Assembly (NCBI RefSeq): GCF_001429725.1
Contig: NZ_LMHV01000007.1
Location: forward strand, 124,001 to 188,000
Reading direction: 5' to 3'
DNA length: 64,000 nt
From: Rhizobium sp. Root708
Lineage (GTDB): Bacteria > Pseudomonadota > Alphaproteobacteria > Rhizobiales > Rhizobiaceae
Below, in pieces: positions 54,440-61,153 of the stretch (positions are counted from its first letter, which is position 1; each line of letters opens with the position of its first letter). The notes below the pieces were generated by a model. The model saw only the letters and a list, made by a program, of their open reading frames with translations. It was not told the origin of the DNA and did no database searches. The translations under genes and the position numbers were made by a program.

Positions 54440-55954
54440 CTATCGGCGATTGAATTCGGGCGATGCCAGCGTCAGCATCAGGCCGCTGATCTTGTTGGGT
54501 GCCTGCCCGACGATACGGATCGTGTCGTCCCGCGCGGCATCGGCGAGCGTCGCCTTCAGGAATTCGCGAGGATCGAAACCTTGTCCGAACTGCGCGGTCG
54601 CGCGCCGCGCCCAGCGCAATCGCTCGGCAAGTTGGCTCGCGGTGATCCAGGCGCCGAAGGACTCTTCGAAGCCTGCCGGGCTGGGCGGGAGCCAGGTGGG
54701 CTGCCCCATCCGTCGCAACGCGCCCTGCCCCAGCGCCCGGGCGGTCTGGATGGCCTTGCGATCCCTGAGCGCCTTGCCAGCCTCGCCCATCATCGTCGCA
54801 TCGCCACCAACGTTCGGGGAACTGGCGTCGCCGTTCTTGGCCGCCATGCCAAGGTCTTCGCGACTGCCCTGATTGGCCTTGAGAAAACGCCCGACGTTAC
54901 CGTCATCAGGACCGGCGTTCAGCGCCCGCAACCCGGCCACCACATAGTCGAAAGGCTGGCGCGCCTTGCTCCCGGGATTGTCCCACGCGGCGGGATGCGC
55001 GAGCATCGCCGTATAGACGGCGGTCAAATTGCCGTCGGTCTTCCTCCACGCATCGGTCATGACGGAAATCATGCCATCCGGTGGATCGTCGGAGATGAAG
55101 TGGACCACGAGTTTGCGACAGATGTGCAGGGCCGTCTTCGGGTTCGCGGCCAGCTCGTCGAGCAGCGAGAGATAGTCCCGCTCGGTTCTCTTCGGGCCGC
55201 CGTAGCTGATACCGAGAACCTTGTGCGGCCCGGGCTCGGAGATACCCGGCCGGAACATCGCGTCCATATCGCGGCGATCGATCGTCAGACCGGTCAGAAC
55301 CATGGCGGCGGCGCGAACGTCGGCCTGCGTGTATCCGCTACCCGCCCCAAGCGTATGCAGCTCAAGCAGCTCGCGCCCGAGGTTTTCGTTGAGCCCCTTC
55401 TTTTGCTGCATGCCGCCGCGCGAGTCCGGCCCCAGTGATTGCGCCTGGTCGAGATAGATCAGCATCGCCGGATGCTCGGTCGCGCTGCGCAAAAGGTCGG
55501 AAAAGTGCCCGGCAATATGCGGGCGGATCGCCTCCGCCTCATATGCCGGCACGAGCAGGCGCATGGGCAGGCTCTTGTTGGCGCTGGTGGAAAAGTGATT
55601 GGTCCAGAACGTCGCCAAGCGCTCATGGAATCCGTATGGAGAAAGAACCGCCTGCAAGAGCCGCGCGTTTGCGTCCTGTTGAAACCTTGCCTGCGCCTGT
55701 CGCTGCAGCAACTTGCGGTGCTCCCGGCGCTCCTGGTCGTCATCCTCGCTTTGCCTGAGGTCGCGAAGCTGCTGCTGAAGATCGGAGATTGCGGCTCGCC
55801 TCTCGTCGAGGCCGCCGACGGGAAAAGCGACCGGCGACTGCAGGGCGGCCGGCAACTGGGCAAGCAGCGCGTCCTTGTTCTGCACCGAAGCTTCGCCCGG
55901 ACGCAGACCGTAGCCGAAGCGGATCGCCGCCATGGTTGGAACCGAAAGGCTCAT
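54440..55954 (-). CDS. DUF1800 protein
   Basis: A 504-residue mostly helical protein of the DUF1800 family. It begins MAAIRFGYGLRPGEA and contains LATFWTNHFSTSANK, the LGRELLELHTLGAGSGYTQADVRAAAMVLTG block and LHICRKLVVHFISDDPP, all typical. No clear signal peptide is seen; export together with DUF1501 is a possibility. GGAGGTGA precedes the ATG. First gene of the two-gene operon. Confidence 0.9.
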   Translation of the reverse strand: MSLSVPTMAAIRFGYGLRPGEASVQNKDALLAQLPAALQSPVAFPVGGLDERRAAISDLQQQLRDLRQSEDDDQERREHRKLLQRQAQARFQQDANARLLQAVLSPYGFHERLATFWTNHFSTSANKSLPMRLLVPAYEAEAIRPHIAGHFSDLLRSATEHPAMLIYLDQAQSLGPDSRGGMQQKKGLNENLGRELLELHTLGAGSGYTQADVRAAAMVLTGLTIDRRDMDAMFRPGISEPGPHKVLGISYGGPKRTERDYLSLLDELAANPKTALHICRKLVVHFISDDPPDGMISVMTDAWRKTDGNLTAVYTAMLAHPAAWDNPGSKARQPFDYVVAGLRALNAGPDDGNVGRFLKANQGSREDLGMAAKNGDASSPNVGGDATMMGEAGKALRDRKAIQTARALGQGALRRMGQPTWLPPSPAGFEESFGAWITASQLAERLRWARRATAQFGQGFDPREFLKATLADAARDDTIRIVGQAPNKISGLMLTLASPEFNRR

Positions 55955-56065
55955 GAGCCGTCACCTCCATATCGCTGGATGGTGACAGGCTCTCAATAAA
56001 TGTGTCGGAAATTACGGCAATTTCCGAACATGGACGATTTGTAATTCTCCGGCGATTCCAGACCG

Positions 56066-56419
56066 TTAGCCCCGGAAAATGAACGATGCGCCGATCGCGA
56101 TCAGGGCAAAGCCGATGACGTGATTCCACGTCAGGCTTTCGCCCAGCCAGAATACCGAAAAGCCCGAGAAGACGAGAAGCGTGATGACTTCCTGCATGGT
56201 CTTCAGCTGCGCCGTCGAATAGACGGCCGAACCGATGCGGTTGGCCGGCACCGCGAGGCAGTATTCGAAGAAGGCGATCGCCCAGCTGACGACGATAGCG
56301 ACGAAAATCGCCGTGCCCTTATGCTTGAGATGCCCGTACCAGGCAAAGGTCATGAAGATGTTGGACGCAAAGAGCATGACAACCGGCCAGACGGCGGCTG
56401 GGCTGATGGCAAAGGGCAT
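56066..56419 (-). CDS. DMT-family small membrane protein (DUF486)
   Basis: A 117-residue protein with four helices matching the DUF486 family of half-size drug/metabolite transporter proteins: LFASNIFMTFAWYGHLKH, VSWAIAFFEYCLAVPANRIG, QLKTMQEVITLLVFSGFSVFWLGESLTWNHVIGFALI. The ATG at 56419 follows AGGA; the frame runs on to 56806 but that part is not protein-like. Probably works as a dimer. Confidence 0.9.
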   Translation of the reverse strand: MPFAISPAAVWPVVMLFASNIFMTFAWYGHLKHKGTAIFVAIVVSWAIAFFEYCLAVPANRIGSAVYSTAQLKTMQEVITLLVFSGFSVFWLGESLTWNHVIGFALIAIGASFIFRG

Positions 56420-56720
56420 GGGTGATTCCTGACGTTGAAACTGGCGCCAGCATGTATCGCCAATTTTCCTCTCTGCAAGGGGCCGAACCCCGTTGCCGTG
56501 ACTGCGCATCGCGGAGCCGGCGAACCACTCTCCAAACATCCCGAAAACACAATCAGTGATTGATGTTGATTTGTGTGAATTACCCCAAAGCTGTGCGCCT
56601 AATGCGGCAGGCGTCCGCACATGGATAATTCGATGCGCCGCAACGGCAGAATTGCCGCCCGATTGTCGCGCATCATCCGTCCGGATGGCCTTGTTGAACG
56701 TCTGTCGGAGGGGACGCCCC
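56420..56720. other. Divergent intergenic region before the hydrolase-like gene
   Basis: About 300 bp with no convincing gene. The central part around 56545-56580 is AT-rich (AATCAGTGATTGATGTTGATTTG) and may hold promoters. Weak short inverted repeats only. Confidence 0.45.
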
Positions 56721-57956
56721 ATGGATACGATCACAGACATTGCCAAAACCAGTCTGGCCGAAGTGCTTTCCGCCTTGGCGCAGGCGAAAATGAAAGTCGG
56801 TTCCATCGCAGATGCCGATGGTACCTACTCGGTGACTTACGAGCCGTCGCCATCGTCCTCGGATGGCGCCAGCCTCAGCAGCACCTTGCCGACCGCACCG
56901 CCGGTCGCCAACATGGACAGCCCGTCGCCGCCCGTGGCCGGCGCACCTGGCGCATTCGTCCACGCTCGGGCGATTGCGCCGAAAACGATCCTCTATACCG
57001 ACGCGGAAGGACGCGACGAAATCCGCGAAGGCGGATCTCGCTCCTGGCGCAACTGCAATGCCGGAAATATTCGCAAGGGCGATTTCTCGATCAACTGCGG
57101 CGCCATTGGCGATGACGGCAGCTTCGCGATCTTTCCCGACGAGGAAACCGGCAAGGCAGCAATCATCGCCCTGCTGCGAACGGCAACCTACATCAAGCTG
57201 ACCCTCAAGGAGGCGATTTTCCGTTACGCGCCGCCCAGCGAGAACAATTCTGAAGCCTACGCCCAATTCATCCACAGCAAGACCGGTATCGCACTGAATG
57301 CCGTTCTCTCCAGCCTGAAGATGGATGACTTCCGCAAGATCGCGAGGTTCATCCAGATCGTCGAGGGCTGGAAGCCGGGCATCATCAGATCGAACGCACC
57401 GCCCGCACCGCTGATGAGCACCGCGATCGGCGTGGCGTCTTCCGCGGCTTCGGCCACGCAGGACTGGATGATGATTGCCCGCCGCGAAGCGGCCCTGCCC
57501 GTGCGCGAACGCAGCCAGTGGCCGGACCCCGGCGAGAACCCGCGCATCCTCAATTACTTCAGGGTCAGCGCCCCGTGGTTCGAGGTGGCGGGCGGCGACG
57601 AGGTCGATTGGTGCGCGGCCTTCGTCAATTACTGCCTTGTCAGCAGCGGCCACATGGGCACCGATCATCCCGGCGCACGATCGTTCTTCTGGAACAAGAA
57701 GAAGCAATTCCTCGTCCTAAAGGAGCCGAAACCAGGAGCGATAGCGGTTCGTCGCTATGCGCCCTTCTCCGATCCCGACTGGGCAACCGGTAACGGCCAT
57801 GTCGGCTTCGTGGTTTCATGGACCAGCACGACGGTAACGCTGCTTGGAGGAAACCAGAGCAACACCGTCTGCGAGAAGACCTTCCCGCGGCTCGAAAAGA
57901 ACGGAAACACCAAGGAATCCGAGTTCGTCCGTTTCCTGATGCCCGTCATCGTCTGA
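56721..57956 (+). CDS. Two-domain peptidoglycan hydrolase-like protein (TIGR02594/CHAP-NlpC type)
   Basis: A 411-residue protein without signal peptide. After a Ser/Pro-rich linker (about residues 40-85) comes a domain (about 90-235) with SWRNCNAGNIRKGDF, DGSFAIFPDEETGKAAIIALL and YAPPSENNSEAY, resembling lysis-associated or phage-type wall-binding domains. The C-terminal 120 residues form a TIGR02594-like papain-fold domain with probable catalytic Cys298 (DWCAAF), His360 (GNGHVGF) and Asn378 (GGNQSN). Lack of a signal suggests release by lysis or a dedicated secretion system. GGAGGGG precedes the ATG. Stand-alone gene; no immunity protein recognised. Confidence 0.82.
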   Translation: MDTITDIAKTSLAEVLSALAQAKMKVGSIADADGTYSVTYEPSPSSSDGASLSSTLPTAPPVANMDSPSPPVAGAPGAFVHARAIAPKTILYTDAEGRDEIREGGSRSWRNCNAGNIRKGDFSINCGAIGDDGSFAIFPDEETGKAAIIALLRTATYIKLTLKEAIFRYAPPSENNSEAYAQFIHSKTGIALNAVLSSLKMDDFRKIARFIQIVEGWKPGIIRSNAPPAPLMSTAIGVASSAASATQDWMMIARREAALPVRERSQWPDPGENPRILNYFRVSAPWFEVAGGDEVDWCAAFVNYCLVSSGHMGTDHPGARSFFWNKKKQFLVLKEPKPGAIAVRRYAPFSDPDWATGNGHVGFVVSWTSTTVTLLGGNQSNTVCEKTFPRLEKNGNTKESEFVRFLMPVIV

Positions 57957-57973
57957 GCGACATCACAAGGCAA

Positions 57974-58000
57974 CGCGGGCGCGGCCATACCGCGCCCGCG
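57974..58000. terminator. Strong GC stem between convergent hydrolase and MFS genes
   Basis: CGCGGGCGCGG / CCGCGCCCGCG is a perfect 11-bp stem with a CCATA loop, placed in the 65-bp convergent gap. There is no T-run on either side, so termination may be partial or Rho-assisted. Confidence 0.55.
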
Positions 58001-58021
58001 CAGAGCGGTTCGGCTGGCCGA

Positions 58022-59269
58022 TCAGGCGCGCACGCCGTGCGGCTCCTCGGCCTCCTCCGTTCCGAACCGCACATCCTTCTTCTCGTAGCCGAAGCCGGCG
58101 AGCAGCGCGACGACGATGGCAACGACAGCCGCGACCATCAGCAGCGCGTAGGCATAGTCGCCACCCCAATGCTCGGCCAGTCCCGCCTGCAGCGTCGCGT
58201 TGCCCGACGCGAGCAGATTGCCGAGCTGGTAGGCGAACCCCGGGAAGGTGCCGCGCACCTCGTCCGGCGACAGTTCATTGAGGTGCACCGGCACAATACC
58301 CCAGGCGCCCTGCACGAAAAACTGCATCAGGAACGCCCCGATCGCGAGCAGCACCGGTCCCGGCGCATAGACCCAAAGCGGCGCCACCGGCACGGCGATC
58401 AGCGAGGCGATGACGATCGCCTTCTTGCGTCCGATCCTCTGCGATAACGCACCGAAGAACAGGCCGCCGCAGATAGCCCCTATATTGTAGACGATGGCGA
58501 TCGCGCCGGTCGTGTAGCTGTCGTAGTTGCGCTGGGTCTCCAGGAAGGTCGGATAGAGATCCTGCGTGCCATGGCTGAGGAAATTGAACGCCGTCATCAG
58601 CAGCACCGACCACAGGAACAGCGGCACGTTTTCACGCAGCACGGCGAGGAACGGCCGGCGCCCCTGTTTCTGGCGCTTGATGAAAGCCGGGCTCTCCTCG
58701 ACGTTGCGCCTGATATAGAGCACCAGCAACGCTGGCAGCGCCCCGACGAAGAACATGCCGCGCCAGCCGATAACCGGAAACAGCAGGAAAAACACGATCG
58801 AGGCAATCAGATAGCCGGACGGATAACCGGCCTGCAGAATGCCGGAGACGATGCCACGGCTATCTTCAGGCACGGTTTCCATGACAAGCGAAGCGCCAAC
58901 GCCCCACTCGCCGCCCATGGCGATACCATAGAGCGCTCTGAGCATGATGAACATGGTCAGCCCGGTCGAGAAACCGGTCAGAAACTCGAACAGCGAATAG
59001 AGCGCCACATTGACCATCAGCGTGATGCGGCGACCATATTTGTCCGACGCCAGCCCGAAGAGCAGCGCGCCGAGCGGCCGCATGGCAAGCGTCAGGAAGA
59101 TCGCCACCGACACGGCGGCGACGTCGGTATGGAACTCCTCGGCAATGTGTTTGAGGACGAAAACCAGAATGAAGAAATCGAAGGCGTCGAGCGTCCAGCC
59201 GAGATAGCTGGCAATAACGGTGTTGCGCTGCTGCGGGGTGAGCGCGCGCAGGCTCTGCAATGCGGACAT
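58022..59269 (-). CDS. MFS transporter (metabolite:H+ symporter, lactate/sialate-like subgroup)
   Basis: A 415-residue twelve-helix carrier. It begins LTPQQRNTVIASYLGWTLDAFDFFILVFVL, a hallmark of the sugar-acid/lactate (SHS, JEN-like) MFS group, with the loop motif GLASDKYGRRITL and GALSQRIGRKKAI. Tail EKKDVRFGTEEAEEP is cytoplasmic. The start at 59269 has GGAGGACC seven bases upstream; the ATG one codon earlier is too close. Substrate likely a small organic acid by family, not proven. Confidence 0.88.
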   Translation of the reverse strand: MSALQSLRALTPQQRNTVIASYLGWTLDAFDFFILVFVLKHIAEEFHTDVAAVSVAIFLTLAMRPLGALLFGLASDKYGRRITLMVNVALYSLFEFLTGFSTGLTMFIMLRALYGIAMGGEWGVGASLVMETVPEDSRGIVSGILQAGYPSGYLIASIVFFLLFPVIGWRGMFFVGALPALLVLYIRRNVEESPAFIKRQKQGRRPFLAVLRENVPLFLWSVLLMTAFNFLSHGTQDLYPTFLETQRNYDSYTTGAIAIVYNIGAICGGLFFGALSQRIGRKKAIVIASLIAVPVAPLWVYAPGPVLLAIGAFLMQFFVQGAWGIVPVHLNELSPDEVRGTFPGFAYQLGNLLASGNATLQAGLAEHWGGDYAYALLMVAAVVAIVVALLAGFGYEKKDVRFGTEEAEEPHGVRA

Positions 59270-59430
59270 CATGGTCCTCCGTCCGAAAGCGGCGGCGAGG
59301 CGGGCAATGTCCGGATGCCGTCGAAGAGAGGGATCGCCCGGGGATGGGCGAGGTCGAAGCTGTGACAGGCAGCCTCGTTCAACGTCAGCACTGCTGTCCT
59401 TGTTCCCGGCTGCGACAGTTTGACCGCCGC

Positions 59431-59757
59431 TCAGCCTTCGCCGGCAAGCTTCGCGCGAATGCGATCCGGCCCGCCGGTCATGCGCCGGGCAAAGGGCCGC
59501 TCGGGATCGACGACTCGCCAGAAAGGCGCGCTGCCCTCCTCGCTGATGTGCGCCAGATGCCGCTGCACAGTGACAGGGCAGCAGGCATCCGCCCCATGTT
59601 TCGCCGCGAGCGCTCGCCGGATTTCCGCCAGATCCGACAGCTGGCCCGCCGGCGCGCTTCGCAACGCATCGACGACCATGCTTTCGCTCGGGATCAGCAT
59701 GCGCTGCTCCCGTGCCCTGCCCTTCGGCCGCATCCTGATGACGGGAACGTCTTCCAT
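59431..59757 (-). CDS. Conserved small protein of unknown function
   Basis: A 108-residue protein. After a basic N terminus (VIRMRPKGRAREQRM) comes a helical winged-helix-like body with CCPVTVQRHLAHISEEGSAPFWRVVDPERPFARR. The phrase CPVT...RHL..I and the PFWRVV segment recall alkyltransferase-like (MGMT/ATL) DNA-binding folds, but I cannot confirm this. AGGAGG is six bases before ATG 59757. It lies 29 bp after the reductase-like gene and is probably co-transcribed. Confidence 0.65.
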   Translation of the reverse strand: MEDVPVIRMRPKGRAREQRMLIPSESMVVDALRSAPAGQLSDLAEIRRALAAKHGADACCPVTVQRHLAHISEEGSAPFWRVVDPERPFARRMTGGPDRIRAKLAGEG

Positions 59758-59786
59758 ATCCATCCTCCTCAGATCGAAAGCCGCGC

Positions 59787-60446
59787 TCAGGTGAGGTTCC
59801 GGCGGCGCTCCAGCTCGGCGGCCGTCGGCTGTTCGAATTCGAACGAGCCGGTGACGATATCGCCGTCGCGAACATACTTGTTCACCGTCACACCAGTGCT
59901 CGAAACCCGCGAACTGACGAGCTTCAGCTTGCCCGGAGATGCTCCGTCGCCAAACAGCCGTTTGCCCTTGCCGAGCACGACGGGAAAGAACGAGACATAC
60001 AGCTCGTCGACGAGATCGTTCCGGAACAGGGTCTGCAGGAAGTCCGTGGAACCTTGCGTCAGCAGGTCAGGTCCATCGCCCGCCTTCAACGCCTTGAGCG
60101 CACCGATGACGTCGGCGCCGAGCACCTGGCTGTTCTGCCAGTCGGGCTTGAAGTCCGGATTGCGGGTCGCGACATATTTGGTGATCTTGTCGAACAGCGG
60201 GCCGATCGGATCGTCGGGGGCGACATAAGGCCAGTGCGCAGCGAAGATGTCATAGGTCTTGCGGCCGAGCAGCAGATCGAAGCGATTGGCGAACATCTCA
60301 CCGACCGACTCTCCCATCGCCTCGTCGAAATAGGGCGCGGCCCAGCCTCCGTAACGGAAGCCACCGATCGGATCCTCATCCGGACCGCCCGGCGCCTGCA
60401 TGATGCCGTCGAGGCTGACGAATGCTCCTGTAATGATCTTTCTCAT
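59787..60446 (-). CDS. Dihydrofolate reductase-family protein (RibD C-terminal-like)
   Basis: A 219-residue protein of the RibD_C/DHFR fold family: ITGAFVSLDGIMQAPGGPDEDP at the N terminus, FDLLLGRKTYDIFAAHWP, and VDELYVSFFPVVLGKGKRLFGDG in the C-terminal half, a very common pattern. Most members have no known substrate; folate reduction should not be assumed. Followed 29 bp later by the conserved small protein gene. Confidence 0.9.
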   Translation of the reverse strand: MRKIITGAFVSLDGIMQAPGGPDEDPIGGFRYGGWAAPYFDEAMGESVGEMFANRFDLLLGRKTYDIFAAHWPYVAPDDPIGPLFDKITKYVATRNPDFKPDWQNSQVLGADVIGALKALKAGDGPDLLTQGSTDFLQTLFRNDLVDELYVSFFPVVLGKGKRLFGDGASPGKLKLVSSRVSSTGVTVNKYVRDGDIVTGSFEFEQPTAAELERRRNLT

Positions 60447-60513
60447 GCCTGTTCTCCTCCGTGATCCCTCGGGCTGTTGACGGCGGCTTCGCGGGCGCGC
60501 TCGCCAACGTCAG

Positions 60514-60981
60514 TCACTCTCGCCAATCGTCCATCTGTTGCGCTGGATTGAGTTCTTGCGCGAGTCCAATGAGAATCCCCTCAGGCCCGCGGATATAGCA
60601 AAGCCGATACGCCTCCTTGTACTGGACGACATCACCGACGAGACGCGCACCATGCGTGCGAAGCCTCTCAAGTGTCTCGTCGACGTCATCAACGGCGAAC
60701 ATGACGCGGAGATAGCCGAGGGCGTTGACTTCAGCGTTCCGGTGATCCGCGACCACATCCGGCCTGAGAAACCGCGAAAGCTCGAGCCGGCTATGGCCGT
60801 CAGGTGTGCGCATCATCGCGATCTCGACGCACTGATCGCCCAGTCCGGTAACGCGACCGGCCCATTCTCCTTCGATCATCGCCCGCCCCTCGAGCTCAAG
60901 GCCGAGCGCGAGAAAGAAATCGATCGTCGCTCCCAGGTCTTCGACGACGATCCCGACATTGTCCATCCGCTTCAGCGCCAT
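60514..60981 (-). CDS. VOC-family (glyoxalase/bleomycin-resistance fold) protein
   Basis: A 155-residue vicinal oxygen chelate protein with two beta-alpha-beta-beta-beta units: [29 protein letters not shown] and [29 protein letters not shown] ... [18 protein letters not shown]. Candidate metal ligands are few at the first position (Asn instead of His near residue 8), so metal binding is doubtful. CGGAGAT precedes ATG 60981. Confidence 0.88.
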   Translation of the reverse strand: MALKRMDNVGIVVEDLGATIDFFLALGLELEGRAMIEGEWAGRVTGLGDQCVEIAMMRTPDGHSRLELSRFLRPDVVADHRNAEVNALGYLRVMFAVDDVDETLERLRTHGARLVGDVVQYKEAYRLCYIRGPEGILIGLAQELNPAQQMDDWRE

Positions 60982-61093
60982 TCTAATCTCCGTTTGGTTA
61001 TCTGACCCCAAGGACGTTCGCCCGCCGCCCACACCGACACTCGCATCAGACAAAATTCGCCGCCACTGTTTGCCAAATCCGAACGATTCTTTT

Positions 61094-61108
61094 GTTTCCC
61101 TTTTGTAC
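61094..61108 (+). promoter_or_regulatory. Degenerate SOS-box-like sequence upstream of uvrB
   Basis: GTTT-CCCTTTT-GTAC matches the alphaproteobacterial LexA site GTTC-N7-GTTC at six of eight positions and lies 46 bp before the uvrB start. The flanking T-runs also resemble known sites. Binding is uncertain. Confidence 0.35.
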
Positions 61109-61153
61109 TCTTGGCCCCTTCACTTTCGCGGTGACTCTCGCCATATTCCGCCG

